A DNA stretch of 64,000 bases from the NCBI GenBank assembly GCA_018136815.1, contig CM030935.1:4695791-4759790 (forward strand), given 5' to 3'. The stretch's first letter is position 1; the number at the start of each line of letters is the position of its first letter. This document shows, piece after piece, positions 40,678 to 51,088 of the stretch. The notes beneath the pieces are model-generated. The model had not been told where the DNA came from. It saw only the letters and a program-made list of their open reading frames with translations, and did not search any database. Position numbers and translations under genes: made by a program. This stretch comes from Isochrysis galbana. Its lineage: Eukaryota > Haptophyta > Isochrysidales > Isochrysidaceae.

Positions 40678-42365
40678 GAGGGCCGTTCGATCGAGCCGGC
40701 AGCTGACGCGGTCGTGAAAGGGTCGTTGATTGTTGCTTGCGGGAAGATATCTGACAGATCATAGTAAAAGTCGGGTCTGAGAGTGTCTGCCATCGGGCGC
40801 TACGAGCGATGAGGTAGACCGGAGGTCGGAGGATTGCGACGCGTGGCGTCGGAGAGTAGAGACGAGGCTAGCTAGCGAGCTAGTGGAAGAGAGGGAGAAT
40901 GAGAATGAGAGCTTCTTAGTTAGGTCCGAGGTAGACACGGGAGACTACAACGAATGGACTCAAAAAGTCTGAGGGCACAGAACCACACAAACTAAACCAA
41001 ACGGGGCGAAAACTAACCACACCTGGATGGACGGCCAGGCGTCGGCACCAGGGCAACTTAGCAACGCGCAGACATGCGATAGAGGGGTCGGCACAACGAG
41101 GGCAGACCTCGCTGGGGAGCTACGATCGATGGACGAGAGAAGACGAAAGACGGTCATGGAACATTTGATGACATCGAGAGAAAGTAAGAGAAGAGGCGGA
41201 ACACCAATCGACGAGACCTGAAGGCTTAAAATAACCCGCAGGTTAGAAGTAAAAGTCTGTCATCGAATGGAATACGACACGCCCCGACTAAATTCGAGTC
41301 GTCCCGACGAGCGGCATGGAAAGAGAACAAATCAACCGAAATCCGAAATAGAAGAAATCCAGAATTACAACAACAAGGCGAGAGAAACCAAAAACAATAA
41401 CCGAGAAACCAAACGTTGAAGGCGACGCTTAAAATAGAAGATGAGAGCACCCGTGGGCCCTTTGAGCACAAATTCGGAAGCTTGACGCGGCAACCTATTT
41501 GTACGCATCATCCCACCCATTTCTCTCTTTTACATGAGTTTTGCTCGGGTGTTGCGGTGGGTGCAACCGCAGATGACACGCGTCTCATCTCCTGTAAACA
41601 ACGGCAATCAACGAAGAAAGAGAGAAACAATCTGCAACAACAACGAAAGGGATGGAATGATTCCGAAGACACGCGAAATCCGGTGAGCTACAATCTCCGT
41701 CAACTCTATTATTAGAGTGAGAGAGAGAAGAAAACTATTGTTATAGTTTTAGCGATGGAGCGCGCGCCGACCGCTCCCCTCTCCCAGCCCCTGTCGTATT
41801 CCATACGAGGACAGACTTTTTACTTATAACCTGTGAGTTATTTTAAGTCTCAAGGTCTCGTTGATGGGTATATCGCCTCTTCTCCTACTTTCTCTTGATG
41901 TCATCAAACGTTCCACGATTGTCGTCTGTCTTCTGTTATACCTCGGTCGCAGCTCCCCCAGCGAGGTCTGCCCTCGTTGTGCCGACTCCTCCGTCGCATG
42001 TTTGCGCGTTGCTGAATTGCCCTGGTGCCGACGCTTGGCCGTCCGTCCAGGTGTGGTTAGTTTTCGCCCCGTTTGGTTTAGAGTGTGTGGTTCAGTGTCC
42101 TCAGCTTCGTTGGGACCTCGTACTGTAGCCTCTCGTGTCTACCTTGGACCTAAGAAGCTCTCACTCTCACTCTCTCTCCCACTAGCTCGCTAGCTAGTCT
42201 CGTCGCTACTCTCCAACGCCACGCGTTGCGACCCTCCGGCCTTCCGTCTACTTTTTCGCTCGTAGCGTTCGATGGCAGCCACTGTCAGACCCGATTCTTA
42301 CTACGACCTCTCAGACGTATTCCCGCAAATAGCAATCAATGAACCTTCTACGGCCGCGTCAGTTT
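40678..42365. mobile_element. head-to-head pair of LTR/gag-start repeats
   Basis: The left arm 40678-41282 (minus) and right arm 41803-42365 (plus) are diverged inverted copies of one family. Each reads from TGTCGTATTCCATAC-like sequence through a leader to a Gag-like start (MADTLRPDFYYDLSDIFP on the left; MAATVRPDSYYDLSDVFP at 42271 on the right). Both coding parts are cut soon after. The 520-bp spacer (41283-41802) contains the MERAPTAP start also seen at 26310 and a segment like 3811-3900. It may be two insertions, a fold-back element, or a rearranged single element. Confidence 0.65.
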
Positions 42366-42791
42366 GCCTCGCAGGTGAGGCGCGCCGCGGCGCAGACAGC
42401 TCCGCGCCGGAGCTAGGGGCCCGGCCAGCCGCTGCCGCTGGGCGCTGGCTACGGGGCGCGCACTAATTCGGCCGCGCGCGCGCCCAGCTCGTTTGAGTGT
42501 ATCACCGATGGGTCCCTTGTCTCTTGCCCCCCTTTGATAAAACAACTGAGCGTTAGTACCACTACTCCCACTAGCCCGGTACTATCACGACACCCCTCAG
42601 CGCACCTGCCCGCACGCCTTGAAGTGGTGGCACAGACACATACACACATGCATCCCTTCAAATCTCCCCCCTCGCAAACCCCCGGCTCCCATTATAACTC
42701 CCCACAAGTTACAATGAGGGAAAACCCATTGAGGCGGACCGGTCGACGCCGGCCGACTCTCCGGGGGAAAACACCGGGGCTCTTGCCCCCC
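42366..42791. other. unassigned, with dispersed repeat at 42549-42655
   Basis: It includes the partner of the repeat at 1469-1578 (GAGCGTTAGTACCAC.., at 42549-42655). The rest is GC-rich with CGCGCG runs and no recognised gene. Confidence 0.5.
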
Positions 42792-42975
42792 TTTGACCTC
42801 TCTTTACTTCCTAAGTCCAAATAGGACTTCTCTTCACGTGAGGAGAGGCGACGGGCCGACGGGCCCCCTCTCTTCTGATCTCTTTTCTCTCTTGCTCAAC
42901 CCCCCTCCTCCCTCCTGCGCGTATCCCGTTACGTTAGGTATCTACGTGTTACCGTGAGTGTGCGCGTGAGAGTGG
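42792..42975 (+). mobile_element. LTR fragment, same family as 63771-64000
   Basis: Shared stretches in order are TTTACTTCCTAAGTCC, TTCACGTGAGGAGAGGCGAC, CTTTTCTCTC, CGTATCCCGTTACGTTAG and TATCTACGTGTTACCGTGA. At the second site the match follows a polypurine tract and TGTTACG, which identifies it as LTR sequence. Confidence 0.6.
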
Positions 42976-43356
42976 TGTGAGAGAATTGTAAGAGGACTTT
43001 TACCCGGTTCTGTTCTGGAGAGAGCGCGAGCGATGGCGTTGCTCTCTCTCCTCTCGGCCGCCCTGGCCCTGGTCACTGGTCACCATGATGGTGCCGGGGC
43101 GATAGAGTGCTCGGCCCCTGCGCCCCCCCGGCGGCTCATCGCCTAAGGGTGAAGCTGCGAGAAGAAATACTGAAGAAACCGATCCGAAGCACCTGTTTCG
43201 GTGCTCCGGCACTAAGGAGTTCACGTACTGCCGCGTAATATTTTAATCCAGGAATTGTAGTAGTAGTAAAAAATAAGGGGCAGGCGGTCGAGTTCCGGCT
43301 GGAAGTTTCACGGTGCTGTCGCTGTCGCTGTTGCGCTCGCCGTGTGGTGCGACGCG
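42976..43356. other. unassigned, 5' flank of the lipoyl-like gene
   Basis: No gene or repeat was recognised. A GTAGTAGTAG tract lies near 43258. It presumably contains the promoter of the gene starting at 43357. Confidence 0.3.
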
Positions 43357-43892
43357 ATGAGAGCCGTCCGTTCCCTCTCTCGCCCCGCCACGGGCGTTAG
43401 CCGGCGTTGGTGCTCAAGCCTGCCGCCGTACAAGCTGGTTCCGATGCCCAGGCTCTCGCCTACCATGACCACCGGCACCGTCCACCGCTGGAGCGTCGGA
43501 GAGGGCAGCGCGGTCCGCCAGTATGACCTGGTGTACGAGGTCTCCACCCGCCAGCTGCTCGAGGAGCCCACACCGAACGAGGTGGTGATGGAGGTAGAGG
43601 TACACGAAGATGGGTACCTTGCCAAGATCCTCGCGCGTGAGGGCGTTGTCGCCGCGCCCGATGAGCCCATGTGCGTGCGCGGCCGTCTCACATGCTGCGG
43701 GCTCGCCTGGATACTCGACGCCATCTCCTCCATGGGATTTGGCGTGCAATGCTCAAGCTCACCTCGACCATCGCCCTTGCATACAGCGCCATATTGTGCG
43801 AAGAGGAGGAACACATCTCGGCCTTTGCCAACTACACCCCACCTGCCGGTACGGTGGTGCCAGCAGGTCAGTTCATATGGCAAGCCTACTTG
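43357..43892 (+). CDS. mitochondrial-type lipoyl-like (single hybrid motif) domain protein, 5' exons
   Basis: Exon 1 is 43357-43670 and exon 2 is 43787 to about 43892. The intron has GTGCGTGC at the donor and ATACAG at the acceptor, and the phase is consistent (a split Ile codon). The N-terminus MRAVRSLSRPATGVSRRW is Arg-rich without acids, as in a mitochondrial presequence. The domain starts PYKLVPMPRLSPTMTTGTVHRW and continues through AKILAREG to CEEEEHISAF, matching the lipoyl domain of E2 dihydrolipoamide acyltransferases. The hairpin that normally carries DK is STRQLL (R65, Q66) followed by an extra roughly 10 residues, so there is no lipoylation lysine. Downstream exons are not resolved: a GTACGTGC donor at 43893 is attractive, and frames around 43938-44100 and 44150-44320 look partly coding. 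No E2 catalytic domain was seen. Confidence 0.7.
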
Positions 43893-43937
43893 GTACGTGC
43901 CGCGTTTCCCTCTACTACTTATTTGTCATTTACGCAG

Positions 43938-44890
43938 TGCCCAGGTCCCCAATGCTTGCTTGCGTCTGAGAGTTACTGCTCCGGCTTGCTGAAAACGAGC
44001 GAGCGCAAGCACCTCCGAGCGTCGCAGTTCCGTCGCACTGCGAGAGCGATGCTGCTTGAGCGCATCATCGCCCACTGCGGTCCGCTCTGTTGTCACGCTT
44101 TCGCAGGTGAGTGGACTTGAAGCCAAAGAATGTGGGAAGTGAACGTGCATGTGAAATGCTGGAGAATGAGGCTCACCTAAAGGTCCGCAGCCAATGCGTC
44201 GAGCATACATTTTTGGTGTGTGTACCGCGTCCCGACGAGCTCGAGCTCGAGCACGCCGTGTGCCGCGCTGCCGTTACCGCGATCGGGTATCCAATCTTGT
44301 TCACTAACTTGCGATGTGCGTCCCCCTTCCCACCAACCCTTCAAGCCAGCGCACGCTCAGGCATGTTGGCCGTGTGCGGGTGTGTGGTGCTTAGCGGCGC
44401 AAGCCTCGTTAAGCAGGCGCGGGCGAGCTGCGCGCTCCTGCGCGCCACGGCTGCCGCGCGCGAAGCCATTAGCATGCCTAGGCTTGGTGCGTAGCCCCTC
44501 AATCACTCGCACGATATGCCATCGCGAAGACCGGTACGCCCACGGGGTTTCTTGGGGGTGGTCGCACATGGTACCCGTTGCTACAGAGCACGTGTGCTGC
44601 TTTGCCTAGAGCGGCGGCACGCGCAAGACTCACGTTGGCGTCGATGGGAGGCTATAGCAGTCATTGCAATCGCGCGGAAATGTGGTTCAAAGGGTGCCAT
44701 GGTGACGTCTTGTTCGCAGCTCATCGGGGGAACCACGATAAGATCTGAGCAGTTCGTGCTGTGTGATTGTTGTTATTGTGGGTGTCGTGCGAAAGATCGG
44801 ATTTATGCCACCTGTTGCTTGCTTCCCTATTTGCTTTTGTTGCTTGCACTCGGCGCCATTTGTGGTAGGCACAGTCAGCAAGCAATCATC
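43938..44890 (+). other. possible downstream exons, unresolved
   Basis: The frame 43938-44105 (CLLASESYCSGLLKTSERKH..) ends at a good donor (GTGAGTGG at 44106), and the frame about 44150-44320 (MLENEAHLKVRSQCVEHTFL..) has protein-like composition. Whether they belong to the lipoyl-like gene or to another gene cannot be settled from the sequence alone. Confidence 0.3.
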
Positions 44891-44904
44891 GAAACCTACA
44901 ACTC

Positions 44905-45049
44905 TACGCCTTGCCTCCACTCAAAGAAGAGGCACACATTGGGCCAAGTAACTGTTGAGAAGTTGATCAGACGCCATGCCAATTTGTTGTTTGATGACTT
45001 GCTCAAGGATTGGCAATCTCATGTTCTGCCTTGGGAGCGCCAGAAATGA
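44905..45049 (+). mobile_element. possible hAT transposase C-terminal fragment
   Basis: The last 45 residues of an open frame read LHSKKRHTLGQVTVEKLIRR then HANLLFDDLLKDW. This resembles the C-terminal dimerisation region of hAT transposases (the HSK-RN-L..VEKL..N-L pattern). Nothing upstream could be assigned to the catalytic core, so it would be a relic. Confidence 0.4.
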
Positions 45050-45477
45050 TGGTGGAAGAGCCCCAGAGGCGCCAGAGCGGATGAGGATGAGTAGCGAGTA
45101 GTAATGGTACAATGTCGTTCATATAATAATATCAGAATAGAGTTTGCTATGCTTATATTATCGCTGTAAAGATAGTGGACCTAATATTCGGTCTAAGGTG
45201 GCAGCGACCTGACGCCCTGACACCTAACGGAGCATTTCTGCTATGTATAGCCTTTGTCCTTTAGCAGATGGGCTGGAATACAGCACTTTAATGGTATTAC
45301 TAATAGGGTGATTTTTCTAGCCGGTTTAGCTTCCATGATCACACGCCCCTGTGCCCCGTGTGGATGAATAGCCAGTAGTAGTAGTGTATCAGATCCCTAC
45401 TATTGCCTGCACTAATATAGACTAATAGATGTAGCAAAACTAAGGATACACTCAAGCGGCGATGCCTTGCGCCACGC
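45050..45477. other. AT-rich intergenic
   Basis: It separates the hAT-like relic from the 3' end of the glycosyltransferase gene. Only short TA-rich motifs and no gene were seen. It should contain the 3' end signals of the minus-strand gene. Confidence 0.4.
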
Positions 45478-46860
45478 TCACGTGTCATGTACTTGTGCGC
45501 AGACCGATCGGTAGATCCGATGCGTCTTCTCTACAAAGCTGTCCAGCCCAAACCTTTCGGCGGCCGTCTTGGACCCGATGGCTGTGCGCGCCGCCCTCTC
45601 CGCTTGCGGGAGGCGCAACGCCGAGCGGATGGCGAGTGCAAGGGCAGGCACGTCGCCAGGCGTGACCAAGAAGAGCGGGCCTACGAGGAGGACGCCTTGA
45701 GGGAGGAGCCGCGGAGGCATGCCTGCTCTGCCAGCCTCGAGCAGCACCGCGCCGCCAATCTCAGAGGCCGCTCCGTGATGGAAGGAGACAACGAGGCGCT
45801 CAGCCGCGAGCGCCTCAACTACCACTCGCCCGAAAGCCTCTGGCCTCCGTGAGGGCACGATCACCACATCGCACGCACAGAAGGCCTCGCTCAAGTCGCC
45901 GTGCGCACGGAATTCGAAGCGAAGCTCCGATCCCCCAGGCGTTGTGCGCGATGGAAGGCTCGCCTCCCGAATGGCATCGAGGAGCTGCTGCTCGAATGAG
46001 CTCGACCCTCGCCCCAAGCGTCGCCACAGCCGATGGATTCCTCCCTCCACGGGAGGTGGGGCTGCGAGGGCGGTGGAACCCGCCGCAGAAGCCGCGTAGT
46101 GAATAAGTCCTGAGCGGCCCAGCTGTGCCGGTCGAGCGCCCATCATAACCACGTGGATTCCCAATGGCATCCCATCCGCATCATCGTCGTCGTGTGCCGC
46201 AAGGAGTCGGACGGCGGCGATCAGCATGTCGTGACCCTTGGAGCGAGACAGCCGACCCGGCAGCAGCAGGCAAGCCGCCCCCGGCCGACGCGGTGCTTCC
46301 GCCTCGTCCCCGGCCGCGTGATCTGCTCGCGAGTGCGCCGTCGTCTCGACGCCACGGTAGATGACGGCACGGTCCGCTCGCACGCGCCTCCCGAAGACGC
46401 GCTCGACGTGCGCAGCCAATGCGTGGCTCGGGAAGATGAGTGCATCGGCGCCGCCGAGGACGGCAGCACACACGACGCGCTTGAAGACGGACGAGGTGTC
46501 GTAGTAGCCGTGCCATGTGACGACGACGCTCACGGGCCGGCCGAGTGCCCAGAGCAGCACGGCAGCAATTCGCGCCGAGAGGCCCAGTGCGCGCGAATGG
46601 GAGTGGAGGTGGGTGACGGCTCTGCTGGAGCTCCACGCGGCAAGCAGGCACGGGTTGATCACCAGCACTGAGAGCGGGTCACGCCATGCGAGGCAGCGCG
46701 CGCAAAGCAGAGGAGAAGAAAGCCTCTCGGCCATCTGGCCGCCGGCCGAAGCGATGAGAGAGTCTTCGTGAGAGCCACACAGCTCTAGTACGCCCCTCTC
46801 GACCCCGCCCACCTGCAGTGAGGGCAGCAGGTGCAGCACACGCGGCGTACAGCCCGCCAT
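45478..46860 (-). CDS. GT-B glycosyltransferase, GT4-like
   Basis: 460 residues from ATG 46860, where the translation becomes sensible (MAGCTPRVLHLLPSLQVGGV); the frame upstream is Gly-rich low complexity. The N-terminal motif LLPSLQVGGVERG is the usual first strand and glycine loop of GT4 enzymes. The C-terminal half has CACDVVIVPSRRPEAFGRVV and the EX7E motif with Glu 341 and Glu 349, which contact the nucleotide-sugar donor in this family. Helices near 105-165 (SARIAAVLLWALGRPVSVVV) are moderately hydrophobic, suggesting peripheral membrane contact. No introns were needed. Family knowledge: retaining transfer of a sugar from a nucleotide donor. Acceptor and pathway cannot be told. It ends CAQVHDT with no retention signal. 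Confidence 0.85.
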   Translation of the reverse strand: MAGCTPRVLHLLPSLQVGGVERGVLELCGSHEDSLIASAGGQMAERLSSPLLCARCLAWRDPLSVLVINPCLLAAWSSSRAVTHLHSHSRALGLSARIAAVLLWALGRPVSVVVTWHGYYDTSSVFKRVVCAAVLGGADALIFPSHALAAHVERVFGRRVRADRAVIYRGVETTAHSRADHAAGDEAEAPRRPGAACLLLPGRLSRSKGHDMLIAAVRLLAAHDDDDADGMPLGIHVVMMGARPAQLGRSGLIHYAASAAGSTALAAPPPVEGGIHRLWRRLGRGSSSFEQQLLDAIREASLPSRTTPGGSELRFEFRAHGDLSEAFCACDVVIVPSRRPEAFGRVVVEALAAERLVVSFHHGAASEIGGAVLLEAGRAGMPPRLLPQGVLLVGPLFLVTPGDVPALALAIRSALRLPQAERAARTAIGSKTAAERFGLDSFVEKTHRIYRSVCAQVHDT

Positions 46861-46869
46861 CCTCGTCCC

Positions 46870-47618
46870 GTCCCCCTTGCCCGCTCCGCCCTCTCCTTCT
46901 CCTCCCCCCCTCCCCCCCCCTTTCACTCTCGCTCGCCAGATGGCGGAGCCTCCTCACCTATTGCACACATGGATTGAGTTCTTCACATGAATGGTGATTT
47001 TTGATTGAATCCCATGTTGCCAGAAAATTTTCGCGTGGGATGAAATTTGCCTTAGGTTGTACTACTACTAGTTGTCGAGGGATTTTGCAGTGCTAAAACT
47101 CTGGTTGAAAGATGGTTGGAAGAGCCAACCGAGTTTCAACAATGGCGCCAACGCGAGAAAAACCCGTTGGTTTGGTTCGACTCCCCTGCAGTGAAAGAAA
47201 CTCCGCAAGGTGGTTTACGAGATGGCCGCTGCGACGGTGCGAGCGTGGCACTTCCCTCTCGCCCCCCGCGCCCTCTCGTCCTCTTGCATGACCGGTGCCG
47301 CGGCTGCGCCACCTCGGCTGCAGCCCACACCTTGACCACTGCGCGGCCATCCCCACGCCCCACGTCCGCGACCCATGCCCCATGCCTTCCCCTCAGCCCC
47401 TTGGTTGGTTGGTTGGGCTTGCGTTGCGAGCTTCCTCACACGCCGTGACCGCAATGACCTCTGGCTCTTGCTTGTAGCATCGGGCCGTGGGCGGGCGAGC
47501 CCGCGTCGAGGGGTACACATGCATACGGCCTCCCAGAAACACGGCGCCGCCCTCCTTCAGCGCACGCACTAATACCTCCCCCCTCCTTCCCTATCCCGCA
47601 GGAGAAGGAGCCAACAAC
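46870..47618. other. intergenic, no confident gene
   Basis: This is 5' of the glycosyltransferase (which reads away to the left) and 5' of a possible plus-strand exon. 46980-47100 is AT-richer. No repeat was recognised. Confidence 0.3.
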
Positions 47619-47883
47619 GAGGGGCCCATCCTTCCGCTGGAGTATTCCTCGGAGGGTGGCATTGCTCCGGCAAGTGTCCGACGCCGGCGCGTTGGCCTTC
47701 AACACCTTCAAGGACGGCAAGAAGAGCGAGTCGGCAGACGGCGTCATCACGCAGAAGCAGGTGTGGACAAACCCGGACAACGGCATCTTGACGCTGCTCA
47801 TGAAGGCCGACGTAATGAAGGACCTCGAGCAGCCGCTACCGGCCTACGGCTCGGTCATCGCGTCTGTGAAGAATTGGGTTTCG
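47619..47883 (+). CDS. isolated exon-like segment, function unknown
   Basis: The frame LLRQVSDAGALAFNTFKDGK.. ending GSVIASVKNWVS (about 47660-47883) has normal amino-acid composition. It is followed directly by a good donor (GTGAGCATT at 47884) and preceded by a pyrimidine tract with CCGCAG at 47601. A second frame (EGPILPLEYSSEGG) overlaps its start, so the acceptor or register at the left is uncertain. No partner exons or family were recognised. Confidence 0.4.
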
Positions 47884-48239
47884 GTGAGCATTGCATTGCC
47901 CCTTGCCTCCCCTCCCGAGCCGCAATACCGCAACGCCCTCCGCTGTCTCGCGCTCCAGACGCACCGTAGGGCGCGCATTTGTGCGCGGAGTGCGGACGCA
48001 TTCAGTATTCATTCAGCTCATCGCCGCGGCCCGGGCCGCACAGCGAAGTGCCGCTTAAAAGAGTTTGAAGTAGCTTGTCCTTGGTGAACATCACTGAAGG
48101 GGAGAGCGAATACTATCCTAGAACCACATACATGGGGCAAGACTATCGTCAGGTCTCAAATCTCAGAAGTGCTTGAGCTTGAGAAGCCGTCAGCAGCACT
48201 TGCACTTGCATCTTGAGCATGGCGCTCATGGCAATGAGG
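47884..48239. other. unassigned
   Basis: Possible intron and downstream flank of the preceding exon-like segment. No further exon was identified. Confidence 0.25.
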
Positions 48240-48690
48240 GTTTATTCAGCTAAAAAAAAACTCATTGGCCACTGCAAAAAAATCGCCGCATTGCGGACGT
48301 TCGTACTCGTGACCACGCAAGAATCAACTCGCAAAACTTTGTAGCTGCTTTGGTGTCATCATGAAGAATCCCTCCTTGATTTCTCTTGGAGTGTTGGGTG
48401 CAATTTTGAAAAGTCGATTTTTCCCGTCCCCACCCCTACTTACTGCTACAAGGTGAAGTTGCAAGCCAATCTCTTCCCTGGGTTCATGTTTGCATTCCAG
48501 TTGGTGCCTCCACATCTCACCACTGGCGTCAACTTTGGAGTGACATGCTTCTTGCGGGCCATATGCCATTGCATCGACGGGGGCAAAGTGAACGAGCACA
48601 CTCGCACCTACATCCATGCCACTGACGGCGGCTCGGAAAATCGCGCCAAACTCACACGAGGCATACCGGGTAGGAGCACTACCGGAGGAC
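48240..48690 (+). mobile_element. possible DDE-transposase-like fragment
   Basis: From about 48453 the frame reads KLQANLFPGFMFAFQLVPPH.. to RTYIHATDGGSENRAKLTRG. The spacing and the D-G-G-S-E-N-R-A-K element resemble the second catalytic Asp region (D-GG-EN--K) of large DDE-type transposases found in algae and oomycetes. The upstream part (48260-48450) is a diverged repeat of 20020-20240. It is broken off at about 48660 by LINE sequence. The family assignment is tentative. Confidence 0.4.
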
Positions 48691-49325
48691 ACATGCTCGG
48701 GAGACATAGCGTTGCTCTATAAGAACGGTGACGCTAGAGACCCGAGGAACTATAGACCCATCACGCTGCTCCAAACGGATTACAAAATCCTCGCCAAGGT
48801 TGCGAGATACCACCTATTAGTAACGGCGAAGGTCGGCTTCTTCCAAAGGCTAAAAAACAGCGCGAGAACATGGGACTGCACGCCCCGAGCAACAAGCACA
48901 TTCGGAAAATGATAAGCCCCCTGTACACTATAGACAAGGATTTCAAAACCTAGGAACGACTGAAGACCTCTTGCAAGCGGCAAGAGGCCTGGACATACGG
49001 AACATCTCCTAGGTCAGCTGAGTTTCTTAATAGGAATCACAGCGGAAACCAATAAGAACCTTACGTTATACAAGTGAGGGAAACCCGAGTCGAAGCCAGA
49101 CCAAGGGACGAGCCACTGTCTCCTGCCTCCCGCCCCCTTCTCTCCAACTCCCGGCCGAAGCAGAGCGCGCGGCCTCCCTGGAACCAGCTTCTCCGCTACA
49201 GAGGGAACTGGGGAAGGGGGAGGGGGTTGCTAGGGGTAAAGGTTGGGTAATAGGGAGGTGACATAAGTATACTGCCGCAAGCCGCACGTGTAGCGGGGAT
49301 TTTTAAGAAGATTTTTTTTGTCTCA
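48691..49325 (+). mobile_element. internally deleted LINE copy
   Basis: 48715-48805 encodes NGDARDPRNYRPITLLQTDY KILAKV, the start of a LINE reverse transcriptase. Near 48806 it jumps directly to the far C-terminal tail (RYHLLVTAKVGFFQRLK) found at 34977 onward, so about the whole RT catalytic region and finger are missing. A few indels then break the frame. The 3' UTR and terminus (to the T run at about 49311) match 35182-35490. Confidence 0.75.
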
Positions 49326-49800
49326 GTCTAGTAATACTAAGGCTAAGGGTGTGAACTAGTGAACTAGAACTAGGTAGCTAGGTAGCCTGGTATCAAGCCA
49401 TACCAAGGTACCACTCCCTCAAAAGGCCTACCACTCTCTACCTAGGTAGGGCTCAGCCACTACAACTTCAACTATCTACCTAGGTCCTAGGTAGCAAGTC
49501 TGGCTACCATGTTTGTACCAAGTACCAAGACACCAAGGCTGCTACCAACATACCAAAGGCTACTTGGCCCAGGCCAGAGTTTCGATCCACAACCACCCTA
49601 CACCCTCATCCTTATTTCGGCTTTCGGTTCGAAATTTCGATTAGGTTGGAGCATTGGATCAAATTTCGAGCTTCAAGGGGTCTACTCCTACTGTAGTAGA
49701 GTACTAAAAGCTAAAAGTACAGTGTTGCGGAGTTGCTGCCGCTCTCGCAACTAACAGTAAACATTGGCGGCGCGGGGGTCATCAGTGACTCCGCCGTCGG
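49326..49800. other. unassigned, rich in CTAGG/CCTAGGTAG motifs
   Basis: Between 49350 and 49500, CTAGGTAG-type motifs recur (CTAGGTAGCTAGGTAGCC; CTACCTAGGTAGGG; CTACCTAGGTCCTAGGTAGC), with interspersed GGTACC and CCAAGG words up to 49565. No gene was recognised. Confidence 0.4.
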
Positions 49801-49810
49801 CCGACGCTCT

Positions 49811-50538
<728 letters not shown>

Positions 50539-50540
<2 letters not shown>

Positions 50541-51088
50541 CCTCTCTCTCACCGGGGGGGAGGCTGGTTCGACCGTCTGGCCTCTCGTCTCACAACAAGG
50601 GAATGGGCTCCTTTTATCCTATATTGTGCTTGGGGTATTGTGCGCCGAGGTGTGGATGGTTCTCTGATGAAGCCGAGCGAGAGCTGGCCTCCAGCAGGGA
50701 GACAAAGCGTTAAATAATGAAGGGTGTATATAGAATATTCACGTCTCGAGAGAGAGGGAGGGAAGAGAGAGAGAAAAGATCCTTGACGTGGAGGAGAGGG
50801 CGTGGCCAGCATGATGTGATAGCGTAGGAAATGGAGAGAGAGAGGATAGAGAGAGAATGAGAGGAAGAGGAGCGAGAGAAGAGAAGAGAGAGCGGAAGAG
50901 AAGGAGAGAGGGGGAGGGGGGAGCGTCGGGAGAGAGAGGAGAGAGAGGGGGACAGACACGGAGCGAAAGGGGAGACGGGCGAATGGGAAGGGCGAGAGAG
51001 AGAAGAGAGAAGAGAACGAGAGAGAGGAGAGAGAGAGAAGAGAGAGAGAGAAAGAGAGGAGAGAAGAGGGAGAGAAGAGAGAGGAGAG
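50539..51088. other. purine-rich flank upstream of the 979-residue gene
   Basis: From 50740 to 51088 the plus strand is almost only purine (GAGAGA with variants). It ends at the ATG of the next gene, so it is likely its 5' leader or promoter. No gene was recognised. Confidence 0.5.
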
